From Mucilaginibacter sp. KACC 22773 (GTDB taxonomy: Bacteria; Bacteroidota; Bacteroidia; Sphingobacteriales; Sphingobacteriaceae), in assembly GCF_028736215.1 (NCBI RefSeq), contig NZ_CP117883.1:6634001-6698000 (forward strand): a stretch of 64,000 nucleotides of DNA, written 5' to 3'. The first letter of the stretch is position 1. Each line of letters starts with the position of its first letter. The position numbers and the translations under genes are program-made. The notes below the pieces were generated by a model. It worked only from the letters and a program-made list of their open reading frames with translations. It made no database searches and was not told the DNA's origin. Below, in pieces: positions 50,493 to 60,136 of the stretch.

Positions 50493-53279
50493 TTAGTGCA
50501 ACCTTCCACTTTCGTCTTCAGCACCTTTTGCTCTGCTCCTCGCACCTTTTATCTGAGACCGGCCAAATTTATAAGAAAATCCTATCTTAAATACCTGAGA
50601 TTCGGGCTGTTGCGTTGATATTAAATTTAAGCCTGAGTAGTAACTCCGGCTGGTTAATTTAAGCATATGAAATATATCGCTGAACGAAAGCCGTAAGCTG
50701 GCCCTATCATTGAACAGAGATTGTTTCGCGCCGAGATCTATTTCTCCGACGCTTGAATTTTTGAGTACTCCATAAACTTCTGGTGTACGGTAAAAAAATG
50801 ACAATTCGCTTGAAAGGGAATGTGTAATTTTAAATGTAGATGAACCATTTGCACTAAACGTAGTTATGCTGTTATTCACCACTCCATTGGGCAAATTTCC
50901 TTTATAGTTTTGATAATATAAATTAGTATTAATAAATAAGCTCCACCACTTGTTAATATCAAGAGAAGTAGATAAACTAACTGTTACACTGCGGTTTTTC
51001 CCAATGTTCTGATAACTGGAAATGATTCTGTTATTGCTTGTGCTATCTGTTATCGGCGAAACTACGTTTGTTGTTTCCATATAGCCTACCGATGCAATCA
51101 AATACTGTTGCCAGGCGTAAGCTAATTGAAAGCTATCGGAGTACTCAGGTTTCAGAAAGGGATTTCCCTGAAAAAAGGTCAGCTCGTCCATACGGATTTG
51201 AAAAGGGTTAAGATTTTGATAATTGGGGCGTTGAATTCTTCTGCTGTAACTCAAACTAAAACTATGGTTATCATTTTGCTTAAATGCAATTGAAGCGGTA
51301 GGAAACAAATTTAAATAGCTACGCCTCACAACCTCGTTACCATTGGCAGTCAGCGTTGTAAGTCTTCCATCCGAAGATGTTTGCTCTCCTCTCAATCCAG
51401 CCTGATATGTCCACTTTTTTACAGTAAAATTGTAATTGATATATGCGGCGCTAACCTTTTCATTGTAGTTAAAAAAATTGGTAAGTGCGGGGTTGATCAC
51501 ATTCAGCCCGTCAATAACGTTATAGCTGTTGAAATCATTTTTAGATTCAACAGAGCTAAACTTTGCTCCAGTTCCAAATGTTCCTTTAAACAATTTTTGC
51601 TCATAATCTATATTGGCGGCATAAACATTAATTTTAGTTGGCGCATTTATAAAATATATTAAAGGGTCGGCAAGACTGTTACCTGCCGAGTTGGTATATT
51701 GGTTAGGCTGCAAACTTAATTCCTTTCTGTCTAGCAGTATATAGTTAAAGTTGCTGGTGAACGTTTTACCGCTTGTATCTGCATATTGATAATTAAGGTT
51801 ATAATTATAGTTATTTCTTTTGATCAGCCTGTTGTTTTTAGCAGTTAATATGGAGTCGATATTTCCTGAGCCATTAGAAATAATCGTATTACCGGAAATA
51901 TTATCATTATTATGCCCATTGGACCCATTAAAAAGAACCCCCAACGTGTTTCTATTATCAATAAAATAATCCAATCCGGCTTTATACGAATGACTCTTAT
52001 TACCGTCGAACTCATCAGAATGCTGATCAAATTTTGCTGATGTTCCATTTACTTCCTGGCTTCTAAGTATAGAGGTTTTCGTTTTATATATCCCATCGTC
52101 ATAACTGTAACTGCCGTACACGTTCAACTTCTCAGATCGGTAATTCCCATCTATTCCACCATTAAATTTAGATGTATATCCCTGAGTGCCATTCAAGTTT
52201 AAAGTGCCGTTGAAGCCAAAGTTTTTATTTTTCTTCAATTTAATATTGATAATACCAGCTGTTCCGGCGGCATCAAACTTAGATGAAGGATTACTTATAA
52301 TTTCAATTTGATCAATATTGGCTGCAGGAATATTTTTCAGAACACTTGCCAGATCTCCTCCTCCCAAATATGTTGAGCGGCCATTTATCATGATTTGAAC
52401 ACCTGAATTTCCTTTCAATGAAACAATATCGCTGTTAGATACCGAAACCCCGGGAGCCCTTTTAAGAACCTGTAAGGCATCTTCTCCAACTCCGTTGATG
52501 CTATTGCCAACATTGAAAAGCATACGGTCACTTCTTAGTTCAATAATTGGTTTTTTAGCAATAACGTTAACTTCTTGTAAAACCTTGGTCGTGGCATTAA
52601 GTGTAATTTCAGGCAGTTGAACAGATGTCTTATCGCCCACGATAACCGATACCGATATGCCGTCAAGGCCGATTGATTTAATATCAGCAATATATTCACC
52701 CTTATTTTTTACAGAAAGTTTAAAGCTTCCGTCGGCCGCCGAAACTACCGATTGAATTATTTTGGTATCGTCAGGCTTTCTTATACTGATGGTAGCGAAC
52801 TCAATTGGATTATGTTTAATATCAACTAAGTGCCCTGAGATTTCATAACTGGTTTGGATATCCTTTGGTTCCAGTAAAATATTTTTATTCATTAAACGGA
52901 AGGACAATGTGGTGTTTTCAAGCAATACATTTAAGAGCTTTTCTACAGTTATTGTAACCGTAACCATATTAAGGTTGTTAAATTGATCAACGTATGACTT
53001 TCTGTAATAAAATCGAAACGGTGTTTGACTTTCAATTTTCTTGAAAGCGCTTTCCATAGTTTCATGATTTAGGGTTATAGTAACCTTCGTGTTGGAAATA
53101 CTTTGTTCCGTTACGGGCAACGCGTAAAGTGGCTGAAAATTTACTAAATTCAGAATTACTATCACTATGCCTATTAGCAATATCTGTTTCGCGGTAATCA
53201 CTGAACATTTATTTTCAGATGCTACAACATCCTGTTGTTGTTTTTGCATTAACTGTTTTTTATATAAGATAGATGACAT
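50493..53279 (-). CDS. STN-domain outer-membrane beta-barrel receptor (TonB-dependent type)
   Basis: 928 residues. A signal segment (~32-54) is followed by an STN domain (VTITLNHETMESAFKKIESQTPFRFYYRKS), a carboxypeptidase-regulatory-like domain (YEISGHLVDIKHNPIEFATISIRK...ADGSFKLSV), a plug (VLKRAPGVSVSNSDIVSLKGNSGVQIMINGRSTYLGG), and a large OMP-barrel (LRGEQTSSDGR, FSLSYSRRIQRPNYQNLNPF). The STN domain predicts signalling to the FecR protein encoded 65 bp upstream. The ligand is unknown. Position beside the RiPP cluster suggests uptake or sensing of its product, as inference. Confidence 0.9.
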   Translation of the reverse strand: MSSILYKKQLMQKQQQDVVASENKCSVITAKQILLIGIVIVILNLVNFQPLYALPVTEQSISNTKVTITLNHETMESAFKKIESQTPFRFYYRKSYVDQFNNLNMVTVTITVEKLLNVLLENTTLSFRLMNKNILLEPKDIQTSYEISGHLVDIKHNPIEFATISIRKPDDTKIIQSVVSAADGSFKLSVKNKGEYIADIKSIGLDGISVSVIVGDKTSVQLPEITLNATTKVLQEVNVIAKKPIIELRSDRMLFNVGNSINGVGEDALQVLKRAPGVSVSNSDIVSLKGNSGVQIMINGRSTYLGGGDLASVLKNIPAANIDQIEIISNPSSKFDAAGTAGIINIKLKKNKNFGFNGTLNLNGTQGYTSKFNGGIDGNYRSEKLNVYGSYSYDDGIYKTKTSILRSQEVNGTSAKFDQHSDEFDGNKSHSYKAGLDYFIDNRNTLGVLFNGSNGHNNDNISGNTIISNGSGNIDSILTAKNNRLIKRNNYNYNLNYQYADTSGKTFTSNFNYILLDRKELSLQPNQYTNSAGNSLADPLIYFINAPTKINVYAANIDYEQKLFKGTFGTGAKFSSVESKNDFNSYNVIDGLNVINPALTNFFNYNEKVSAAYINYNFTVKKWTYQAGLRGEQTSSDGRLTTLTANGNEVVRRSYLNLFPTASIAFKQNDNHSFSLSYSRRIQRPNYQNLNPFQIRMDELTFFQGNPFLKPEYSDSFQLAYAWQQYLIASVGYMETTNVVSPITDSTSNNRIISSYQNIGKNRSVTVSLSTSLDINKWWSLFINTNLYYQNYKGNLPNGVVNNSITTFSANGSSTFKITHSLSSELSFFYRTPEVYGVLKNSSVGEIDLGAKQSLFNDRASLRLSFSDIFHMLKLTSRSYYSGLNLISTQQPESQVFKIGFSYKFGRSQIKGARSRAKGAEDESGRLH

Positions 53280-53344
53280 AGCTATGTGGAAATTAATGAA
53301 AAAGATCGTCTTTTACTGTGAGTAATTAATATTATATCGGGTAC

Positions 53345-54322
53345 TTATCTAACATTGTTTTCAAAAATTAAGATGCTGCCATCCGCTTCTTTTTTATACC
53401 CTGCATGATTAAAAGCACACAAAACGTTGAGTATATCTTCTAAATCATTTCCTCTTGGCGCAGTACCTGAAAAAATGGAGCCCTTTACCTTGTCATTTTG
53501 AAATCGGATAGTGATTTTGAATCTTTCCTGCAACTCTTCTGCCGCCTGGCCAAATGTTACGTTGTTGAAATTCATATCCTTTTCCAACCACTTTATCACT
53601 TCTGCAGCGTTAATAACGGTTTGGCTATACTGATTACTGGCCGTGTTATAAATAACCTGTTGATTAGGGGTTAGAAAACCGATGAGTTTATTTCCTTCGG
53701 TCACTTTAACCCTTCCCCTGGTAACTGTTATTATTACTTTATTTGAACCGCCATCTGATTTTATATTGAAGGCGGTTCCTAAAACGGTAACATCAATTTT
53801 ACCGGTGTGGACCAAAAATGGTTTTGAAGGCTGATGTTTAACATCAAAGTATGCTTCTCCAGTTAAAAAAACCTCACGGGTTTTCACGTTGAAGTTTTCC
53901 TGATACCGCAAAGTAGCACCTGAATTAGCCCAAACCTTGCTTCCATCATTAAGAACTATGTTCTGGTTTTCTTTTAAGGGGATTTTGAGTTGAGCTGATG
54001 TTTGTTTTACCTGCTCGTTTTTAATTAATAGCGTCCTGGAGGTTAAAGTAAGAAAAATAAGCGCAACGGCAGCCATGGCCGCCCACTTTACTAAGGAACC
54101 TATTTCCGGTTGTTTAGTAACTTTTGCTGTAGATGAAATACGGTTTTCAATGTCTGTAAATAAGGAGTTCAACCATTCTTCTCGAGAGGCCTCATCCATC
54201 CTTTTCCAATTATTGCTAAGATCATTATACTCCAGCCAATGCTCCAACAGTTCGTTTTCAGTCGGCGTGGTTTGTCCTTCAAGGTAACGTGCTAATAATT
54301 TTGCGATATCATTACGACTCAT
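53345..54322 (-). CDS. FecR-family anti-sigma factor
   Basis: 325 residues. A cytoplasmic N-terminus (residues 1-80, EHWLEYNDLSNNWKRMDEASREEWL) precedes one membrane helix (~83-104, WAAMAAVALIFLTLTSRTLL). The periplasmic FecR domain follows (VWANSGATLRYQENFNVKTREVFLTGEAYFDVKH, KPFLVHTGKIDVTVLGTAFNIK). FecR relays a signal from the STN receptor to the ECF sigma factor. The three genes are in the usual order sigma, FecR, receptor. Confidence 0.94.
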   Translation of the reverse strand: MSRNDIAKLLARYLEGQTTPTENELLEHWLEYNDLSNNWKRMDEASREEWLNSLFTDIENRISSTAKVTKQPEIGSLVKWAAMAAVALIFLTLTSRTLLIKNEQVKQTSAQLKIPLKENQNIVLNDGSKVWANSGATLRYQENFNVKTREVFLTGEAYFDVKHQPSKPFLVHTGKIDVTVLGTAFNIKSDGGSNKVIITVTRGRVKVTEGNKLIGFLTPNQQVIYNTASNQYSQTVINAAEVIKWLEKDMNFNNVTFGQAAEELQERFKITIRFQNDKVKGSIFSGTAPRGNDLEDILNVLCAFNHAGYKKEADGSILIFENNVR

Positions 54323-54393
54323 ACTTATGCATTTTCACAGTAGTCGGATGAGTAGCGCCTTAGTACTATATTTATTTTATTTTTTTGGCAGAA

Positions 54394-54987
54394 TTATTTC
54401 AACCAGAAAAGAGGAGGTAAAAGCAGCAGTAGCAAGCTAATATATTTGATTGATTGACGGAGATATTTTAAAGCACTGGTTAATTGATTTTTCACCGTTT
54501 GCTGGCTTAAATTCAGCATCGCTGCAATTTCACTAACCGTATGATTCTGATGCCTGCTCAGCTTATAAATTAAGCTAACTCTTGGAGATAAATTGTCAAT
54601 CAGCTTAACAAACGCCAGGGATAGCTCTTCGGCTTCTATCTGCAATTCAACTGAAGGCTCGTACGTATCAGCTAATGACTGTATCAATGAATCATATGAT
54701 CTTCTTGAAATATTTCGCCTTATTCTATCTACTATTTTATACCGTATTGAACTAAATAAATAAGCCTTTAGATTATTCTGTACATTAAGTGATTGCCTGT
54801 CTTCCCAAAATTTAACAAAAAAATCGTGTAAAAGATCCCTGGCTTCGTCCATATCATGCAGTTTTGACATCGCGAAACCAGTCAAACTATCTGCATAACG
54901 CCTATAAATTTCCGTAAATGCGGCTTTACTGTCTTTTTTAAGAAGAGCAGTTAGGTCTTCATCAGTGATTGTTTTTATATAGGTCAT
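54394..54987 (-). CDS. ECF sigma-70 factor (FecI-like)
   Basis: 197 residues from the ATG at 54987. A longer frame to 55056 adds 23 residues with no family support. Sigma region 2 is SKAAFTEIYRRYADSLTGFAMSKLHDMDEARDLLHDFFVKFWEDR, and region 4 is LSPRVSLIYKLSRHQNHTVSEIAAMLNLSQQTVKNQLTSALKYLRQ. The last 16 residues are a hydrophobic tail (YISLLLLLLPPLFW), as seen in many Bacteroidota members. It should be held by the FecR protein encoded next. Confidence 0.93.
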   Translation of the reverse strand: MTYIKTITDEDLTALLKKDSKAAFTEIYRRYADSLTGFAMSKLHDMDEARDLLHDFFVKFWEDRQSLNVQNNLKAYLFSSIRYKIVDRIRRNISRRSYDSLIQSLADTYEPSVELQIEAEELSLAFVKLIDNLSPRVSLIYKLSRHQNHTVSEIAAMLNLSQQTVKNQLTSALKYLRQSIKYISLLLLLLPPLFWLK

Positions 54988-55108
54988 AAGTTGCGGTTTA
55001 TTCGATATCACAAATGAGGTGAGGATCTGTCTAAAAAACCAGTCCAGCGCAATCAAGGAATTTGACGCACCAACATTGCTTTAACACTTTTAGCCAATTA
55101 GCAATATA

Positions 55109-55339
55109 CTACCATTGCGCTGGTAGTGATTTGTTTTCAAGGTTAGTAATTTGTATATTTCTTATAAAAGAATTTACACCAACTGCGATTTTAGCGTTAC
55201 AAACAACATGATTGAGGGCATGGCTTGACCAACAAAGGAGACAGTACCGACAAGCTTTATTTGAGAAAAAACACAAGCAGCGCCCTAAAAATGAAACCGG
55301 CTTCATCCGTGGTTTCACAAGCTTGCTTAATATCTCCAT
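55109..55339 (-). CDS. Cys-rich 76-residue frame, weak RiPP precursor candidate
   Basis: An ATG at 55339 is preceded by AAGGA at seven bases' distance. The predicted peptide has six Cys (C21, C23, C30, C33, C36, C47) and seven Ser after a short basic N-terminus (MEILSKLVKPRMK). It lies between GT10 and sigma-factor genes on the cluster strand. Against it: no GG leader, few Thr, no known leader motif, and an overlapping plus-strand frame of similar length. It may be non-coding or a degenerate gene. Confidence 0.25.
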   Translation of the reverse strand: MEILSKLVKPRMKPVSFLGRCLCFFSNKACRYCLLCWSSHALNHVVCNAKIAVGVNSFIRNIQITNLENKSLPAQW

Positions 55340-55368
55340 AAGCGTTTCCTTAAAGAGAGATAAAATAA

Positions 55369-56268
55369 TTATTTGCATTTGGGGACATTATTTTCTGCCC
55401 GGTTATTTAAATAATCGCAAAGACGTAAAAAAACCCTGTTTTTTACAAGATCGAGGCGTTCAAGAAACTCATACTTCAGGGGCTTATTTTTCCATTCTAA
55501 ATATTGCTGGTATTTAGTATCATCATTACAACAATTCACAAGATGTTTTGCAAGATCTTTTATTGAGGAAAAGGAATTAACATTGACATAACAATGATCG
55601 CCGGGAGCAAAATCGTCAACATTGGGCGCACCGAGATAAACCGGTACCGAACCGGCAATAAGTGGTTCAAAAAACTTTTCGGTAACGTAGTCTTCAGCTA
55701 TCGCGTTTTCAAATGCTATTGTAAACTTGTAACTGGCTATTACTTGCTCTTTCGTTGATGAACCAGCATCTGCGTCAAGGTGCTTATTATTTAGCTGTTT
55801 GCCATATGAATCTATTTCCATGTATCTCATCAGCTCGCTTAGTACTTTAAGCCTGTTGCTTTTATCAAAACTACTTGATATAAACGCATTAATATTATGA
55901 TACTTCGAAACAGGTGCATTCAAAATCTGCTTCAAATATCCCGGGTACAAATAAGGAACGGGCACATTCGAATTGCGGCTATAGGTCATTGTGATGTCGA
56001 AAAAATCAACTATTTCTTTTTCCGATTGCCATTCATAGTGTAAGCCGCACTCCATCGAAAAGAAAACCCATAGTTGGTTTTTGCCTTTTTTAAATTTGAG
56101 CTCTTTCAGTTCAGCTTTGCCCACATTAGGCATATGAAACACAACTACATCTGCCTTATCAAAATAATCCCGGTTATTAATTAACTCGAATCCATCGCGA
56201 ACTAAAATGGTTGGAAGGTTCCATTCCATTTCCCAAAATTTGTTATACAGGAGAATCTTAGTTTTCAT
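55369..56268 (-). CDS. GT10-family fucosyltransferase-like glycosyltransferase
   Basis: 299 residues. The family core is clear at ~182-214 (FTIAFENAIAEDYVTEKF, FEPLIAGSVPVYLGAPN), and the N-terminal SMECGLHY and the DSYGKQLNN motif fit alpha-1,3-fucosyltransferases using GDP-fucose. It lies 61 bp after the LanB gene on the same strand. A glycosyltransferase next to a lanthipeptide dehydratase is unusual and raises the possibility of a glycosylated product. No signal peptide or membrane segment is seen. Confidence 0.88.
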   Translation of the reverse strand: MKTKILLYNKFWEMEWNLPTILVRDGFELINNRDYFDKADVVVFHMPNVGKAELKELKFKKGKNQLWVFFSMECGLHYEWQSEKEIVDFFDITMTYSRNSNVPVPYLYPGYLKQILNAPVSKYHNINAFISSSFDKSNRLKVLSELMRYMEIDSYGKQLNNKHLDADAGSSTKEQVIASYKFTIAFENAIAEDYVTEKFFEPLIAGSVPVYLGAPNVDDFAPGDHCYVNVNSFSSIKDLAKHLVNCCNDDTKYQQYLEWKNKPLKYEFLERLDLVKNRVFLRLCDYLNNRAENNVPKCK

Positions 56269-56329
56269 TTTTCAGTTAATACGGGGTAGCTGTGTTATTT
56301 TAATGAGAGAAATCAAATACAATCGTAAA

Positions 56330-59300
56330 TCATTTATTAACGTTTATCTTCCGGATGTTAAGTTCCGTAACCAGATACTTCATTATTACATAGTAAACCA
56401 TAAACTCCTGTTCTCGCTGGCTTGAAACAAATAGCCGGTTAAGATGCATATGAATAATATCCGCAGCAAATTTGCTCTTTCTGCTTTCTGTTTTATCGCC
56501 AAGAGACAGATACCGATTGATTTCACTGTGCAGCAAATCCCTAAACTTGTCAAGTTTAAGCTCACAGAGTAAAGTTCCTTTTCTTAATAAATTATATGCA
56601 TCCGTTTTAATTTCCCTAAACTTCAAATCCATCTCATATTTCAATCGCTTAGGATCATCATATTCGGTATAAAAATTATTGATAATGGTCATAGCAAAAC
56701 CATATTGCGTTTGAACATCAGGGAAAAACTGCTGAATGATCTGAAAAGCGGAAAGTAATCCCAAATCATAATATGAGTATTTGAAACCCGGCAATTGAGC
56801 CTTTCTGATATAATTCAGTATAATTAGTGAGCTGGCATAAAAAATACGCTCGGCCACCTGTATGGTATCCGCGCCATATCGTTCTATTTCCCTTCTATAT
56901 ATATCGGCCTTGTAATCTCGAACTACGTTAAAATTTAAACTATCTGATAAGCGGGATCTGAGTCTGACAAGCAAATCGGAAATAAATTCTTTGTCTTTTA
57001 CCAGTAACCGCAGGCGAATATGAAAATCCGGATCAGTATAACGAATGAAAAACCAGGTGTCTGCTTCTTTATTTGTTATCTCCTTTAAAAATGGCAGCAA
57101 ATACTTAGTAAGCAAGAGGTTACTTGTAGAGGGTTGGCAGTATATTTTCAAGAATAGCCATTGACTGCCAAGTACAAAATCCCTTTCACGTATAGTTTTT
57201 GAAAACGATGGCAGGGCCTGCTTTTTATAAACAGGGGTATCGTTAATCAACGCTACTACGAACTGGTGTGCCAGCATTTTTTTATCTGTGTTTGCCACAA
57301 CCGGCATAACGGGCAAATACTCCTGAATGATCACCGGAAAATCCCCTTTTATTGATCTTAAAAAAAACAAACGTTCATCCCCATTGCTCAAATCAAATGT
57401 CAACAGTTGATCTGCGCGTTTAATGGATAGCCTCAGCGGCATTTTTTTAATTTTCAAAAACTGTTCAAGTTCAATAAGATTATCATCATCATTTTCTCCT
57501 GTAAGACGCACAATTTCGTCGACAGATAGTTTCCACATGGCCAGGCTGATGATAACATCTTTATAACATACCCTGGGGTAATAACTCAAACCTGGTAAAA
57601 TTCTGTCAAACTCGGGTTTAAGCGAAGTTTGTAAGCCCTGATATTGTAAGTCCCCTAAAAGGCGGCATATTCCCAGCTGATTGTTTTGATAATTATACGC
57701 TGAACTTATCCGCGGAATAATCCTTTTTTTTAATTTTTTTGATTCGAGAATCAACTCATCATTTATAACAGATAAATAAAGGTCTGACAATGATAGTTGA
57801 TTTTCTGCAGGAAGGTTAGAAACCGTATTTACAGGTATTTCATAGACGTATACCGGGGCCCTTCGGTTAATATTGTCAACATGTGAATTAACAATGCAAT
57901 TTACTTCAGCAAAAACAATATCAGGATTGGTATCTTGTTCGATCTGGGCTATTTGCCTATTGGCTTCAAGTATATCTGTATTGCAAATAGTGAAGCGCCC
58001 GGTGATTGCTGTAGCTGAAACTCCGCCGATTGCCTCAAGAATCAAATATCCGGGCGTTAATGAAAACATTACCGAAATTGACGGAGGGAGGGGTAGGCTA
58101 TTATCTTGACTAAAACCATTTAAATCTTCGTCGGTAATTAAAATCTCCTGGCCTGGATAAAGATTCAGGCATTTGCCCAACAAAAGTTTATGAACAGGCA
58201 TCCAATCTATAAGCGATTCTTCAACGGTCTTACGTTTAAAAAAAATATTTTCAGTAAGGCTATCTTCATTCATATAAAATGCCCTACCGTCGTAGTCGAT
58301 GCCAATATCCGGATCTAAAGCTTGGAGCAGCGAAATTTTCCGGCCGTCAAACTTAGCTTTGAATTTTTGAATAAAAGTATTCAAGGCAGGTAGTTTATTG
58401 GTTATAGTCAAACGCTGGAGAACCGGAACAATATTACTGATCTGTTGTTGGTAATGTACGTCTAACCCCCCGCTTGCAGTCCGCTCCAGAATCGAGTAAA
58501 AAACTTTCTTTCCCATTTTAATTTCCTTACCGAAAAATGCTTTTTCAAGATCTTGAGCAAGACTTTGCAAAGTGACAGGATCGGGGAATGAAACATTGCT
58601 CATTTTTGCCAGTATTTCTCTATTTTGGCTTACAATTAAGGGGCTAATTTTATTTGCACAATCCAGCACCTGTAAAAAATAGTCTTTCCCCAATACACTT
58701 CCTTCCATTGTTGAAAGAATGAGCTTGGATTCAGTAAGCATATTAAGATAAGCCACAGCGTCGGAATGACCAAAACTAAATTCATCTGTCAGGTACATGA
58801 TCAGGCTATGTAATGATTGTCGTTTTGACTTCAACAATTTGATGATAGAACCGACAACCTGGTTATTTTCTAAAGCACTCAAATGGGACATGCATTTACC
58901 GTTACTGTCTGCCGGCATTGATCTGATATATCGTAATTCTTTGTTGAGACGATAAATGGTGGGATTAACTGCTAAAGCAGCAAAATAACTATACTGCTGC
59001 TTGAGTTCTTCCACTACTTTTAACGTTAATTCCTGATCGGCTAAAAGATGTAATTTAGAAGCTGCTGTTTCCTGAAGTATTATATTATTTACATGGTCCT
59101 GCCAATTTAGGACACTAATTGAAGCAAATGCACCGAAGGGTGTCGAACGAAAACTCATCCTGTTGTAATAACTCCAAACTGTTTTTTTTTCCTTATCTGA
59201 AAGCAGGGCATAATCAAAATCCTTTTTTTTTAGATATTCATAGAACTCATAATTTGCTAAGAAAATACTGCTTTGAAAAATACCGGTGTTTAATAGTTCC

Positions 59301-59377
59301 ACCAATTGCGCCTCATTATAATTTTCGAAGCTTAAAAGTGGCGCACGCAGAAAAACTTTCGAGTGAAAAGTAAGCAT
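56330..59377 (-). CDS. Full-length lantibiotic dehydratase (LanB type)
   Basis: 1015 residues, close to NisB length. The glutamylation domain (residues ~1-700) has VFLRAP (R11) and the RSTPFGAFAS motif (R77). The C-terminal elimination/SpaB_C domain (~740-1015) has WLFLKIYC, WFFIRYTDPDFHIRLRL and VVRDYKADIYRREIERYG. LanB glutamylates Ser/Thr of a precursor with glutamyl-tRNA and eliminates it to dehydroalanine or dehydrobutyrine. Both halves are in one chain, unlike the split enzymes of some Bacteroidota clusters. No LanC cyclase lies in the window. Confidence 0.92.
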   Translation of the reverse strand: MLTFHSKVFLRAPLLSFENYNEAQLVELLNTGIFQSSIFLANYEFYEYLKKKDFDYALLSDKEKKTVWSYYNRMSFRSTPFGAFASISVLNWQDHVNNIILQETAASKLHLLADQELTLKVVEELKQQYSYFAALAVNPTIYRLNKELRYIRSMPADSNGKCMSHLSALENNQVVGSIIKLLKSKRQSLHSLIMYLTDEFSFGHSDAVAYLNMLTESKLILSTMEGSVLGKDYFLQVLDCANKISPLIVSQNREILAKMSNVSFPDPVTLQSLAQDLEKAFFGKEIKMGKKVFYSILERTASGGLDVHYQQQISNIVPVLQRLTITNKLPALNTFIQKFKAKFDGRKISLLQALDPDIGIDYDGRAFYMNEDSLTENIFFKRKTVEESLIDWMPVHKLLLGKCLNLYPGQEILITDEDLNGFSQDNSLPLPPSISVMFSLTPGYLILEAIGGVSATAITGRFTICNTDILEANRQIAQIEQDTNPDIVFAEVNCIVNSHVDNINRRAPVYVYEIPVNTVSNLPAENQLSLSDLYLSVINDELILESKKLKKRIIPRISSAYNYQNNQLGICRLLGDLQYQGLQTSLKPEFDRILPGLSYYPRVCYKDVIISLAMWKLSVDEIVRLTGENDDDNLIELEQFLKIKKMPLRLSIKRADQLLTFDLSNGDERLFFLRSIKGDFPVIIQEYLPVMPVVANTDKKMLAHQFVVALINDTPVYKKQALPSFSKTIRERDFVLGSQWLFLKIYCQPSTSNLLLTKYLLPFLKEITNKEADTWFFIRYTDPDFHIRLRLLVKDKEFISDLLVRLRSRLSDSLNFNVVRDYKADIYRREIERYGADTIQVAERIFYASSLIILNYIRKAQLPGFKYSYYDLGLLSAFQIIQQFFPDVQTQYGFAMTIINNFYTEYDDPKRLKYEMDLKFREIKTDAYNLLRKGTLLCELKLDKFRDLLHSEINRYLSLGDKTESRKSKFAADIIHMHLNRLFVSSQREQEFMVYYVIMKYLVTELNIRKINVNK

Positions 59378-59472
59378 AGGATCAGATCTTATTCTTGTTT
59401 ATACATCACTCAAAGTAATAAGTGTTTTAATAAACACCAAATAATATTTACTCCGATACCTTAAATATTATT

Positions 59473-60096
59473 TCAATAGGCTTTTGGGGCCTTGTAAAGT
59501 ACCGGGTTTAAATCTGGATTGTTATACATTTTCATTTGCCGGTAAATTTTCATAACCTTAAATCCATTTTGTATATCTGCTAATAATTTATCAACGCTCT
59601 TCGACAGGTCTGAAATCTGTTCGTTTAAAACGAATAGCTTGTTTTTGCAGCTGGTAATATGCAAGATGTCAACATCATTTCTATGCAATTGTTCGTTCAT
59701 GTGAAAAGCTTTAATACAAAGGATACAAAGCCGGTCAATAGCCCAGGCGGGGCTTTCGGTATTCATTTCAGCATAATTTACAGGCACAATCCCTTCGAAC
59801 TGGTGTCTGAAATATTCATCAATGGATTCAACGATGTCATTCCTAAGCTGATTCAACCTATCTATTTGTCTTTTTAACTCCAACGCCCTTTGAGGATTAA
59901 TTTCGGGAAGCCTGATGTCATCTTCTGTGTGCCACTGCTCCAGGTCTGTCCAGCATTTGTCATAAAGTAATTTCTCAACTTTTGAGTGCCGGTAACGAGC
60001 CCCCGGGTTAACTTTGGGGGGAGTGGCGTCGTTATGATAATCGTTTATCGCGGTCGAAAAAATACTGATTGCCAATGATGAAAAATTAGGATTCAT
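59473..60096 (-). CDS. DUF4254-family protein
   Basis: 207 residues, soluble and mostly helical. The conserved pattern is visible in LEQWHTEDDIRLPEINPQRALELKRQIDRLNQLRNDIVESIDEY and ESPAWAIDRLCILCIKAFHMNEQLHR. I recall DUF4254 proteins near glycosyltransferases and heptosyltransferase-like genes, which fits this cluster. Function is unknown. It stands between the GT9-like and LanB genes. Confidence 0.75.
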   Translation of the reverse strand: MNPNFSSLAISIFSTAINDYHNDATPPKVNPGARYRHSKVEKLLYDKCWTDLEQWHTEDDIRLPEINPQRALELKRQIDRLNQLRNDIVESIDEYFRHQFEGIVPVNYAEMNTESPAWAIDRLCILCIKAFHMNEQLHRNDVDILHITSCKNKLFVLNEQISDLSKSVDKLLADIQNGFKVMKIYRQMKMYNNPDLNPVLYKAPKAY

Positions 60097-60136
60097 AGTA
60101 TTACTTGATTAATTCTATATTATTTGCTTAGTAAAA

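Noticed and set aside
55212..55517. 101-codon plus frame opposite the GT10 3' end
   Set aside because: Overlaps the GT10 gene on the opposite strand, no family match, and no plus-strand genes nearby.
59378..59472. Precursor peptide between LanB and DUF4254 genes
   Set aside because: 95 AT-rich bases with a small hairpin and no frame longer than a few codons.
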